DNA from: Omnitrophica WOR_2 bacterium RBG_13_41_10
GTDB taxonomy: Bacteria; Omnitrophota; Gorgyraeia; Gygaellales; Profunditerraquicolaceae
Length of the DNA stretch: 26,037 nt
Direction of reading: 5' to 3'
Assembly (NCBI GenBank): GCA_001805465.1
Contig: MHGH01000015.1
Span: 97,768 to 123,804 of the forward strand
Shown here one piece after another: positions 17,049 through 24,285 of this stretch (position 1 is the first letter of the stretch; each line of letters opens with the position of its first letter). A program made the translations under genes and the position numbers. The notes under the pieces were generated by a model. It saw only the letters and a list, made by a program, of their open reading frames with translations. It had not been told where the DNA came from and ran no database searches.

Positions 17049-18476
17049 TTATAGGCAGGATATAAAAGCATCAATTACTTCCGGGCGGTAACGGATATTT
17101 CTATATTTTTTTAATTCTTCTTTAGCTTCCTCAATGGTCATCCCCTTACGGTAGGGTCTATCGGTAGTCATAGCATCAAAGGCATCTGCCGCTGCTAAAA
17201 TTTGGGCTTCCAGAGATATTTCGTTTCCTTTCAAGTGGTCGGGGTAACCTTGGGCATTTAGCCATTCGTGATGGTGGCGGATGGGGTCTCTTAAGTGCGT
17301 GAATCCGTGTAGCGGTATAATTATTCCCTCTCCGATTACCGGGTGGTCTTCCATTATGCTTTTTTCAAAATCATTTAATATATCGGGTTTACGCAATATT
17401 TCATCGCTTATACCAATTTTGCCGACATCATGCAGTTGTGCAGCCTCTTTGACAGTCTTTATGGTATGTTCGTCTAAGTTTAATTTTTTAGCAATTTTGA
17501 CTGCATATTCACTAACGCGGTCAGAATGGCCTCGGCTGTAAATATCGCGCGCCTCTACCGCTAAAGCCAGAGCGGTGATGGTATCTAAATAAGCCTTTTG
17601 GTTATCTAGGTTTAACCTTGCGTTTTCAATAGCCATAGCAATCTGCGAGGCGAGGCTAGAAAGGACAACCGATTCATTTTCTTCGAAGTTGGTTTTTTGT
17701 CTTTTACCGCTGATAGAAATTACTCCTAAAGTTTTATTTTGGAAAATTAAAGGCGCGCAGATTAAGGGAAGCTTAAAATATTTATTTGTTTGGACACTTT
17801 CTAAGCGGGGGATAAGCAACGGTTTTTTCTGTTCCATTACCGATTTTATCGGCTCTTCTTGCAGTGAAATTTTTTTATTAAGAGAATCCGAGGTATCTAT
17901 GCCAAAGGCGCTTTTTATGATTAGGTCATGATTACCCTCATCCTTAATCAGCAATAATCCGGTATAACCGCCCAGCGCATGTACGGTTGTCTCTAAGATC
18001 AGGTCTAAAAAAGAATCGATATTTTCCGTAAAGGATACGCCGCTAGAGACTTTAACTAGAATTTTCTGAAGCGCCTCTTTAGATTTTTTTAACTCCAGGA
18101 TATTGCTTTCTAACTGTTGAACTACCTGGTTAAAGGAGTCGGCTATTTGATTAACTTCGTTATTGCCTTTAGTTTTAAGTACGATGCGTTTGGATAGATC
18201 CCCGGCCAATATATTTTTGGCTTCGCGGGATATTCTAATCAGATTGGTTAGGCTTTTACGCATCCCAATAAAGCCGATCAGAGAAAATACACCGGTCAAG
18301 GTAGCAGACCAGAAGATTAAATCCGCATTTAAGGCGTTTTCTTTAGAGGAGATATAGAAGAGAAAAACAATTGTCAAGGCTATAAAGGGCAAGAGCGACA
18401 TGAAACTAAAGAGGACGGAAAATTTTCTGATGATGGAATCATCCTCAATAGACTTTAAGTGTAATATTTGTTTCAT
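17049..18476 (-). CDS. Membrane HAMP-GAF-HD-GYP signalling protein
   Basis: This 475-residue protein has two membrane segments at about residues 20-42 and 52-72 with only a short stretch between them. A HAMP-like helical region (about 72-125), a GAF sensor domain (about 140-285) and a C-terminal HD-GYP domain (about 300-475) follow. The HD pair is H349-D350 in HDVGKIGI, and the second signature is HHHEWLNAQGYP (401-412). HD-GYP domains commonly hydrolyse cyclic di-GMP, so that is the likely activity, with an unknown ligand at the GAF domain. A good ribosome binding site (GGGGGAA on the minus strand, 18484-18490) lies 7 nt before the ATG. It converges on ftsA with 15 bp between stop codons and no terminator hairpin visible. 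Confidence 0.9.
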   Translation of the reverse strand: MKQILHLKSIEDDSIIRKFSVLFSFMSLLPFIALTIVFLFYISSKENALNADLIFWSATLTGVFSLIGFIGMRKSLTNLIRISREAKNILAGDLSKRIVLKTKGNNEVNQIADSFNQVVQQLESNILELKKSKEALQKILVKVSSGVSFTENIDSFLDLILETTVHALGGYTGLLLIKDEGNHDLIIKSAFGIDTSDSLNKKISLQEEPIKSVMEQKKPLLIPRLESVQTNKYFKLPLICAPLIFQNKTLGVISISGKRQKTNFEENESVVLSSLASQIAMAIENARLNLDNQKAYLDTITALALAVEARDIYSRGHSDRVSEYAVKIAKKLNLDEHTIKTVKEAAQLHDVGKIGISDEILRKPDILNDFEKSIMEDHPVIGEGIIIPLHGFTHLRDPIRHHHEWLNAQGYPDHLKGNEISLEAQILAAADAFDAMTTDRPYRKGMTIEEAKEELKKYRNIRYRPEVIDAFISCL

Positions 18477-18502
18477 TTTAACATTCCCCCATGTTAATAA
18501 AT

Positions 18503-18531
18503 ATTCTATCAGATTGATGTACCCTTAGCAA
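18503..18531 (-). promoter_or_regulatory. Predicted sigma70-type promoter of the HD-GYP gene
   Basis: On the minus strand the -35 box TTGCTA (18531-18526) and the -10 box TAGAAT (18508-18503) are separated by 17 nt. Transcription would start about 20 nt before the ribosome binding site and ATG of the HD-GYP gene. The match is decent but not perfect. Confidence 0.55.
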
Positions 18532-18548
18532 TAAGTTTTTAATTGATG

Positions 18549-18577
18549 TTGACCTTGCATTTTTCTAAGTGTATAAT
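18549..18577 (+). promoter_or_regulatory. Sigma70-type promoter of the yggS operon
   Basis: TTGACC (18549-18554) and a perfect TATAAT (18572-18577) are 17 nt apart. Transcription would begin near 18584, only about 15 nt before the yggS ATG. It is divergent from the HD-GYP promoter and lies in the same 122-bp spacer. Confidence 0.82.
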
Positions 18578-18598
18578 ACACCTTAATCTAAAAAAGAA

Positions 18599-19291
18599 AT
18601 GATTAAAGAAAATATCTTAAAAATAAGAAACCGTATTAAAGAAGCCTCTTTTAGGATTAATAAGGACCCCGCCGGAATTATTATCGTAGCCGTTACCAAA
18701 AATAGGGCTGCCAGCCAAATAGAAGAAGCAATCGCTTGCGGTATAGCTGATATAGGCGAAAACCGCATCCAGGAAGCGGTTAGCAAATATAGCTCAGTAC
18801 TCAGTACTCCGTACTCCGTACCTAAATGGCACATGGTCGGCCACTTACAGACCAATAAAGTCAAAGATGCGGTAAGGATTTTTGATTTAATCCAATCCGT
18901 CGATAGCGTAGGCCTTACCAAGGAAATAGATAAAGAGGCAGCTAAAATAAATAAAATCCAGGAAATCTTGCTAGAAGTCAAAACTTCTCCCGAAGCCACT
19001 AAATTTGGGTTAAAACCAGAAGAAGCTATTGAAGTTATAAAAGAAATAGCGGAATTTAAGAATATAAAGATAAACGGCCTAATGACTATTGCGCCTTTAG
19101 TGGATGATCCGCAAAAAACCAGGCCTTATTTCAGATTATTACGGGAACTAAAAGATAAAATTAATGAGTCGCAAGTTGCAAGTCGCAAGTTGCAAGTTTT
19201 ATCCATGGGCATGAGCGATGATTTTGAAGTAGCGATAGAAGAAGGCTCGAATATGGTAAGAATCGGCCGGGCGATATTTTCCCGCCAGTAA
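18599..19291 (+). CDS. yggS: YggS/PROSC family pyridoxal phosphate homeostasis protein
   Basis: A 230-residue single-domain PLP-binding TIM-barrel protein of the YggS/YlmE/PROSC family, which maintains PLP and amino acid balance without a known catalytic reaction. The PLP lysine is K34 in AVTKNRAAS. Other family motifs are IGENRIQEA (52-60), WHMVGHLQTNK (from 77), KFGL, GLMTIAP and LSMGMSDDFEVAI with GSNMVRIGRAIF at the end. Two surface loops are encoded by heptanucleotide arrays: residues about 65-75, before WHMVG, and the segment just before LSMGMS. Total length is still normal. It leads the operon, and proC follows, a pairing common in bacteria. The ribosome binding site is weak (AAAGAA). 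Confidence 0.93.
   Translation: MIKENILKIRNRIKEASFRINKDPAGIIIVAVTKNRAASQIEEAIACGIADIGENRIQEAVSKYSSVLSTPYSVPKWHMVGHLQTNKVKDAVRIFDLIQSVDSVGLTKEIDKEAAKINKIQEILLEVKTSPEATKFGLKPEEAIEVIKEIAEFKNIKINGLMTIAPLVDDPQKTRPYFRLLRELKDKINESQVASRKLQVLSMGMSDDFEVAIEEGSNMVRIGRAIFSRQ
18793..18820 (+). repeat. Heptamer array, 4 units of CTC(A/C)GTA, inside yggS
   Basis: Four contiguous 7-bp units: CTCAGTA at 18793-18799 and 18800-18806, then CTCCGTA at 18807-18813 and 18814-18820. They are read in frame and encode part of the loop S66-V74. The same heptamer family recurs in the same orientation at 20172-20199. Confidence 0.9.
19168..19195 (+). repeat. Heptamer array, 4 units of GT(C/T)GCAA, inside yggS
   Basis: Four contiguous 7-bp units alternate as GTCGCAA, GTTGCAA, GTCGCAA and GTTGCAA, followed by a partial GT. 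It can also be seen as two copies of a 14-bp unit. It encodes the segment SQVASRKLQ just before the conserved LSMGMS motif of YggS. Confidence 0.9.
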
Positions 19292-19298
19292 TTTTAAT

Positions 19299-19320
19299 AG
19301 CGGGCGGGATCCCGCTTTTT
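19299..19320 (+). terminator. Weak intrinsic-terminator-like hairpin between yggS and proC
   Basis: AGCGGG (19299-19304) can pair with CCCGCT (19311-19316) across a 6-nt loop, followed by a T run ending at 19320. It lies 7 nt after the yggS stop. The stem is short, and its 3' arm can pair instead with a downstream sequence, so it may act conditionally. Confidence 0.45.
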
Positions 19321-19346
19321 AACTTTACTTGAGAAGCGGGAGAGGG
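19310..19346 (+). promoter_or_regulatory. Alternative leader hairpin abutting the proC ribosome binding site
   Basis: Bases 19310-19322 (beginning TCCCGCTT) can pair with 19329-19341 (ending AAGCGGGA). This gives 13 pairs including two G-U wobbles and a 6-nt loop CTTTAC. The 5' arm reuses the 3' arm of the terminator-like hairpin, so only one can form. The ribosome binding site AGAGGG (19341-19346) touches the end of this stem, and the proC ATG follows 7 nt later. The layout resembles an attenuator or a control on ribosome access; no ligand or leader peptide is evident. Confidence 0.45.
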
Positions 19347-19353
19347 TTAAAAA

Positions 19354-20169
19354 ATGCAAAAAATCGGAATTATCGGATTCGGCAATATGGGTTCGGCAAT
19401 AGCCGAAGGGATTAAAAAGGATTATCCAGTCATAGTCTTTGATAAAGATAAAAGCAAAACCGCTAAGATATCAGGTATAAAACTTGCTCAAAATAATATA
19501 GATATAGTAAAATCATCCGATATAGTCATATTAGCAGTGAAGCCGCAGGATTTCGAAAAGCTTTTAGAGGAAATTAAAGGTGTCGTAGAAGATAAATTAA
19601 TTGTTTCTATTGCCGCAGGAATCACTACGTCGTATATCGAAACAAGATTAGATAAAGCCAGAGTTATAAGAGTAATGCCTAATTTGCCGGCAAAAGTGAG
19701 AAAAGGCATGATTTGTTTATCTAGAGGTTCCTTTGCGCATGAAGACGAGCTGAATTTGGCAAAAGCTTTGTTTGATTATCTGGGAAAAACATTACTCATT
19801 GAAGAAAATCAAATGAATGCCGCAACTGCAGTTTCTGGAAGCGGCCCGGGTTTTCTTTATGATCAGATACAAGGCAAAACAAAAGAAGAGATAAAAGATT
19901 ATATCGTCTCTTTTACTACAAGCCTGACGAATTCTGCTATCAATATAGGTTTTAGTAAGCCAGTAGCCGAAGTTCTTGCACAAACTACTGCAAGTGGAAG
20001 CATTGCCTATCTTGAGCAAATGCATCTATCGCCCGAGGAAGCAAAAAAACAAGTAGCTTCAAAAGGCGGTACTACTGAAGCAGGCTTAGAAGTTTTGCAT
20101 AAAGGCGGTTCTTTAAGCGAAGCAGTAAAGGCAGCCCTTAGGCGCGCCCAAGAATTATCCAAATCATAA
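19354..20169 (+). CDS. proC: Pyrroline-5-carboxylate reductase ProC
   Basis: A 271-residue NAD(P)H enzyme catalysing the last step of proline synthesis. The N-terminal Rossmann motif GIIGFGNMGSAI (residues 5-16) and AVKPQD (61-66) bind the cofactor. RVMPNLPAKVRKGM (106-119), SGSGP (161-165) and the C-terminal signature SKGGTTEAGL (236-245) mark the substrate site and dimer domain. After SGSGP there are about 15 more residues than usual (a charged stretch around GKTKEEIKDY, 174-183) before the next conserved helix. The frame is intact. It is second in the yggS operon, 62 nt after yggS, with a leader that can form alternative hairpins. Confidence 0.92.
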   Translation: MQKIGIIGFGNMGSAIAEGIKKDYPVIVFDKDKSKTAKISGIKLAQNNIDIVKSSDIVILAVKPQDFEKLLEEIKGVVEDKLIVSIAAGITTSYIETRLDKARVIRVMPNLPAKVRKGMICLSRGSFAHEDELNLAKALFDYLGKTLLIEENQMNAATAVSGSGPGFLYDQIQGKTKEEIKDYIVSFTTSLTNSAINIGFSKPVAEVLAQTTASGSIAYLEQMHLSPEEAKKQVASKGGTTEAGLEVLHKGGSLSEAVKAALRRAQELSKS

Positions 20170-20171
20170 AG

Positions 20172-20199
20172 CACAGTACTCTGTACTCCGTACTCAGTA
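20172..20199 (+). repeat. Intergenic heptamer array, 4 imperfect units related to CTCAGTA
   Basis: CACAGTA, CTCTGTA, CTCCGTA and CTCAGTA follow one another at 20172-20199, two bases after the proC stop codon. This is the same family and orientation as the first array in yggS. It ends 6 nt before the mtnP ribosome binding site. Confidence 0.85.
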
Positions 20200-20217
20200 C
20201 TAAACAAGGAGTCAACA

Positions 20218-21081
20218 ATGGGACGCATAGGAATTATCGGTGGAAGCGGGTTATATAAAATAGAGGGTATTAAAAACGTAAAGATGGTTTCTGTGACTAC
20301 GCCATTTGGCAGGCCTTCCGGGAAATTTATCACCGGAACCTTAGAAGGCAAAGAAGTAGTATTTGTGCCGCGCCATGATGTCGGCCATCGTATTTCTCCC
20401 AGCCACATCAATTACCGGGCGAATATTTACGGTATGAAAAAATTAGGCGTAGAAAGGATTATTTCTCTAAGTGCCTGCGGAAGCCTGAAAGAAGAATTTA
20501 AACCGTTAGACTTTGTGGTGGTGGATCAATTTGTTGACCGCACTAATTATGCCCGTGATATGTCATTTTTTGATAAAGGCATAGTAGCGCATATCGGATT
20601 TGCCCATCCGGTTTGCCGGGAATTAAGCAAAACACTTTATAATGCGGCTAAGGCTATTTCTGGAGTGACTGTACACGGCTGTGGGACTTATATCAATATG
20701 GAGGGGCCGGCATTTTCTACTCTTGCAGAATCAAATTTATACCGTAGCTGGGGAATGGATGTTATTGGGATGACTAATTTTGCCGAAGCAAAACTGGCCC
20801 GGGAAGCAGAGATTTGTTATTCCACTCTAGCGGCAGTTACTGATTATGATTGCTGGCATCCTAGCCATGAGAGCGTTACTATTGATATGGTAATCCAAAA
20901 TTTACGCAGAAATATCGAAAATGCCAAAAAGATTTTAGTAAAGACGATTAAAGATATGCCGCAAGAACGAATCTGCTTTTGCCAGGAAGCCCTGAAATAC
21001 GCAATTGTTACAGATAGAAAAATGATTCCTGCAAAAGTTAAGAAAGACTTAAAGATTATTATCGGAAAATATGTCAAATAA
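20218..21081 (+). CDS. mtnP: S-methyl-5'-thioadenosine phosphorylase
   Basis: A 287-residue member of the purine nucleoside phosphorylase family that splits methylthioadenosine into adenine and methylthioribose-1-phosphate for methionine salvage. It has GIIGGSGLY near the N-terminus (phosphate site), VPRHDVGHRISPSHINYRAN, and the substrate signature MEGPAFSTLAES. GMTNFAEAKLAREAEICY and TDYDCW follow; the two aspartates of TDYD recognise adenine and favour MTA over inosine-type substrates. Its ribosome binding site AAGGAGT (20206-20212) is strong. It overlaps ileS by 11 bases. Confidence 0.92.
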   Translation: MGRIGIIGGSGLYKIEGIKNVKMVSVTTPFGRPSGKFITGTLEGKEVVFVPRHDVGHRISPSHINYRANIYGMKKLGVERIISLSACGSLKEEFKPLDFVVVDQFVDRTNYARDMSFFDKGIVAHIGFAHPVCRELSKTLYNAAKAISGVTVHGCGTYINMEGPAFSTLAESNLYRSWGMDVIGMTNFAEAKLAREAEICYSTLAAVTDYDCWHPSHESVTIDMVIQNLRRNIENAKKILVKTIKDMPQERICFCQEALKYAIVTDRKMIPAKVKKDLKIIIGKYVK

Positions 21082-23887
21082 TACGGATTACAAATCTACC
21101 TTAAATCTTCCCAAGACTCAATTTCCCATGAAAGCGGATTTACCTAAACGGGAGCCCGAGATTTTAAAGCAGTGGGTTGAGGCTGATATCTATCAGTTGA
21201 TTCTGCAAAAATCCAAAGATAGGGCTAAGTTTATTCTGCATGACGGGCCTCCTTATGCTAACGGCGATATTCATATTGGCCACGCTTTGAATAAAACATT
21301 AAAGGATATCATCGTAAAATATAAGACTATGCAGGGTTTTTATTCAGCATATGTTCCAGGGTGGGATTGTCATGGCCTGCCTGTAGAGCACCAACTTTTT
21401 AAAGAACTCAAGATGGATAAATATCAAATCAGCCAGATAGAATTCAGGAAGAAAGCCCACGACTATGCGCTGCGTTATGTCGCTGTGCAGAAAGAGGAGT
21501 TTAAGCGCCTGGGGGTATTCGGCGATTGGGAGCATCCTTACTTAACGCTTACCCCCGACTATGAAGAAAATATTTTGATTTCGCTGGCAACATTAGTAAA
21601 GAAAGGTTATATTTACCGCGGTCTAAAACCGGTAAATTGGTGCTTTAAGTGCGAGACGGCCTTAGCAGAAGCAGAAGTTGAGTATGAAGACCATGTTTCT
21701 CCCTCGATATATGTCAAATTTCCCATAGATCCAGAATCCAAAATCCAGCATCCAAAATCCAGCATCCAGCATCCAGCGTATTTGGTAATCTGGACCACCA
21801 CACCCTGGACTTTAATCGCTAATGTAGCGGTAGCAGTGCACCCTGATTTTATTTATTTGTATCTAAAGACAGATAAAGGCAATTTAATTTTAGCCAAAGA
21901 CCTTTTGGTAAATGTGGTTTCGCAAATAGGCATAGATAAATATGAAGTAATAAAAGAAATTAGGGGGAAAGATTTGGAAGGATTAGTTTATGACCATCCT
22001 TTATTCTTAAAGAAAGGCCGGGTAGTCTGTGCTGATTATGTATCGAAAGACGAGGGGACAGGTTTAGTCCATACTGCACCCGGCCACGGCAATGAAGATT
22101 ATCTGACCGGTATAAAATATAAATTAGATATGGTTATGCCTGTCGATAACAAGGGCAACTTTGATTCTTCAACCGGGGATTTGGCGGGAAAGAACATTTT
22201 TGATGCCAATGAAATTATCCTAAAAAAACTCAAGGAGAAAGAGGCCCTGCTTTTTAATTCTCAAACACAACACTCCTATCCTCATTGTTGGCGTTGCAAG
22301 CATCCGGTGATCTCCAGGGCAACTAAACAATGGTTCTTAAGCGTAGACCATGGCAATTTAAGAAAAAAATTAATCCAAACCATAAATAACGATATTCAGT
22401 GGATTCCTGCTAGCGGAAAAGAGCGCATAGCGGCTATGATTAACCTCAGGCCTGACTGGTGCCTATCGCGACAAAGATATTGGGGGGTTCCCATTCCGGC
22501 TTTAATCTGTAATAAATGTAAGGAAGAATTCTTGGATGTAGAAGTTTTGGAAAATTTCGCTAAAATAGTCTCCCAGGAGGGCTCTAATTGCTGGTTTAGT
22601 AGAGAGATACAAGATTTTCTGCCCAAAGGCCTAGAATGCCCCTCTTGTAAAGGAAGCGATTTTTCCAAAGGTTCTGATATATTAGATGTTTGGTTTGATT
22701 CCGGCGTCAGTTCTCAAGCGGTATTAAAAAAGAGAAAAGAATTAGAATTCCCCTGTGCTTTATATTTAGAGGGGTCTGATCAGCACCGCGGATGGTTCCA
22801 GTCTTCTTTAATACCCGCACTTTGCATTGATGGCATCCCCCCCTATAAAAGCGTACTCACCCACGGCTTTGTAGTAGACGGTTTAGGCAGAAAGATGTCT
22901 AAGTCTATGGGAAATGTCATCTCGCCTCTAGATATTATTAAGGATTCGGGTGCCGATATCTTAAGGTTATGGGTAGCCTCCAGCGATTACAATGAAGATA
23001 TCCGTATTTCACCGGAAATTCTAGCGCGTTTGGCTGAGGCCTATCGAAAGATCAGAAATACCGCAAGGTTTATCTTAAGTAATTTATATGATTTTGACCC
23101 AAAGATTAACAAAGCAGATTACCAGAGTTTACGAAAAATAGATAAGTGGATATTATATCGATTGCAAGTATTATCAGAAGAAGCCGAGACGGCGTATAAT
23201 AATTTTGAATTTTACAAAGCATACAAAAGAATTTATGATTTTTGTAATGAGGACCTTTCTATGTATTATTTGGATATGGTAAAGGGGAGGCTTTACACTT
23301 CTCTAGCCGGCTCTCTAGAGAGGCGTTCGGCGCAAAGCGTAATCTATGAGGTATTAAATTGTTTAGTCAGGATAATAGCGCCGATTTTAGTATTTACTGC
23401 CGATGAGATCTTAGGGTATATGCCCGGGGAACCTAAAGATAACGCAGCATCTTGCGTCCATCTTCTGGAGTGGCCGCAAGTAAACCCGGTTTATGCCCAG
23501 CGGGATGTGCCAGAAGATAAAAATATAGAAAGCGAATTAAAATTTATTATAGAATTGATTCCCATAATAGCCAGGGCCTTAGAAGAGAAACGCTCTACAG
23601 GGGCAATTGGCAGCTCCTTTGATGCTAAAATAAAATTGTTGACAAATAACCCCAAACGGTATACATTCTTAGCAAGCTTTAAAATCGAGCTTTGTGAAAT
23701 TTTTAAGGTTTCACAAATAGAAATAGATAAAAATAGCAATTTAGATACCGAGATAGTTATTGAGGTAGCCAGGGCTGAGGGTTCTAAATGCGTGCGCTGT
23801 TGGAATTATTCGGTAGCTGTCGGAAAAGATAAAGCCCATCCGTTACTCTGCGAAAACTGCTTAGAAGCCGTCGTAGGGAGAAAATAA
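21071..23887 (+). CDS. ileS: Isoleucyl-tRNA synthetase
   Basis: A 938-residue class Ia synthetase that charges tRNA-Ile. The HIGH motif is at residues 68-71 and KMSKS at 608-612, separated by the CP1 editing domain (WTTTPWTL near 241-248 at its start) and an internal CNKC/CPSC zinc region. The C-terminal zinc knuckle uses C907, C910, C927 and C930, as in bacterial type IleRS. Residues 220-235, at the entry to the editing domain, are encoded by a seven-unit heptamer array. The N-terminus YKSTLNLPKTQFPMKA matches the family, supporting the ATG that overlaps mtnP by 11 bases. No T-box leader is possible in this internal position. Confidence 0.97.
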   Translation: MSNNTDYKSTLNLPKTQFPMKADLPKREPEILKQWVEADIYQLILQKSKDRAKFILHDGPPYANGDIHIGHALNKTLKDIIVKYKTMQGFYSAYVPGWDCHGLPVEHQLFKELKMDKYQISQIEFRKKAHDYALRYVAVQKEEFKRLGVFGDWEHPYLTLTPDYEENILISLATLVKKGYIYRGLKPVNWCFKCETALAEAEVEYEDHVSPSIYVKFPIDPESKIQHPKSSIQHPAYLVIWTTTPWTLIANVAVAVHPDFIYLYLKTDKGNLILAKDLLVNVVSQIGIDKYEVIKEIRGKDLEGLVYDHPLFLKKGRVVCADYVSKDEGTGLVHTAPGHGNEDYLTGIKYKLDMVMPVDNKGNFDSSTGDLAGKNIFDANEIILKKLKEKEALLFNSQTQHSYPHCWRCKHPVISRATKQWFLSVDHGNLRKKLIQTINNDIQWIPASGKERIAAMINLRPDWCLSRQRYWGVPIPALICNKCKEEFLDVEVLENFAKIVSQEGSNCWFSREIQDFLPKGLECPSCKGSDFSKGSDILDVWFDSGVSSQAVLKKRKELEFPCALYLEGSDQHRGWFQSSLIPALCIDGIPPYKSVLTHGFVVDGLGRKMSKSMGNVISPLDIIKDSGADILRLWVASSDYNEDIRISPEILARLAEAYRKIRNTARFILSNLYDFDPKINKADYQSLRKIDKWILYRLQVLSEEAETAYNNFEFYKAYKRIYDFCNEDLSMYYLDMVKGRLYTSLAGSLERRSAQSVIYEVLNCLVRIIAPILVFTADEILGYMPGEPKDNAASCVHLLEWPQVNPVYAQRDVPEDKNIESELKFIIELIPIIARALEEKRSTGAIGSSFDAKIKLLTNNPKRYTFLASFKIELCEIFKVSQIEIDKNSNLDTEIVIEVARAEGSKCVRCWNYSVAVGKDKAHPLLCENCLEAVVGRK
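21729..21777 (+). repeat. Heptamer array, 7 units of ATCCA(A/G)(A/C), inside ileS
   Basis: Seven contiguous 7-bp units spanning 49 bp: ATCCAGA, ATCCAAA, ATCCAGC, ATCCAAA and then three ATCCAGC. They are in frame and encode the repetitive peptide ESKIQHPKSSIQHP between YVKFPI and AYLVIWTTTPW of IleRS, a segment that varies in length in the family. The downstream units are identical while the upstream ones differ. Confidence 0.95.
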
Positions 23888-23889
23888 AA

Positions 23890-24273
23890 GTGAAAAATAA
23901 ATTTACCAAGAAAGAACTAAAAGATTTCAAGAAGATAGTTCTCAAGAAAAAAGAAGAGGTCGTCGACGAAATAAAACACATTTCTGACGATACTCTAAAA
24001 AAGTCCCAGAAGGATGCCTCTGGAGATATATCCGGATATACTTATCATATGGCCGATGTCGCCACCGATGCCTATGATATAGAATTTTCTTTAGGGTTAG
24101 CTTCCGATGAAAGAAAAATGCTTTATGAATTTGATGAGGCCTTAAGAAAAATAGAAGAAGGGACATACGGTATTTGTGAAGTATGTAAAAATACAATCTC
24201 CAAATCAAGATTAAAAGCCATTCCTTACGCGCGCCTTTGCGTAAAGTGTCAAGAGAAAAAAGAAAAAAAATAG
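23890..24273 (+). CDS. TraR/DksA-type C4 zinc-finger protein
   Basis: A 127-residue protein with a charged helical N-terminal half (about 1-85) and a C-terminal four-cysteine zinc finger with C96, C99, C117 and C120 (CEVC and CVKC). Proteins of this family bind in the RNA polymerase secondary channel and modulate initiation, often with ppGpp. The sequence HMADVATDAYDIEFSLGL resembles the short YteA/YocK-like branch rather than enterobacterial DksA, so the exact role is open. The start is GTG at 23890, 9 nt after AGGGAG, just behind the ileS stop. It lies between ileS and lspA, which are often direct neighbours. Confidence 0.88.
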   Translation: MKNKFTKKELKDFKKIVLKKKEEVVDEIKHISDDTLKKSQKDASGDISGYTYHMADVATDAYDIEFSLGLASDERKMLYEFDEALRKIEEGTYGICEVCKNTISKSRLKAIPYARLCVKCQEKKEKK

Positions 24274-24285
24274 GTATCTTTTTTG

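Noticed and set aside
19304..19315. Perfect 12-bp palindrome GCGGGATCCCGC as a protein binding site
   Set aside because: It has no loop to form a hairpin by itself and is better explained as part of the two competing hairpins. No regulator is indicated.
18793..21777. Heptamer arrays as a CRISPR array
   Set aside because: Units are 7 bp, contiguous and without spacers, and no cas genes are present.
21613..21801. Minus-strand open frame rich in Cys, Trp and Leu opposite ileS
   Set aside because: It is the antisense reading of the heptamer array within a well-supported ileS gene, with no ribosome binding site.
24283..24285. TTG as the start codon of lspA
   Set aside because: An ATG follows immediately and gives the same protein less one residue. 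No ribosome binding site favours the TTG.
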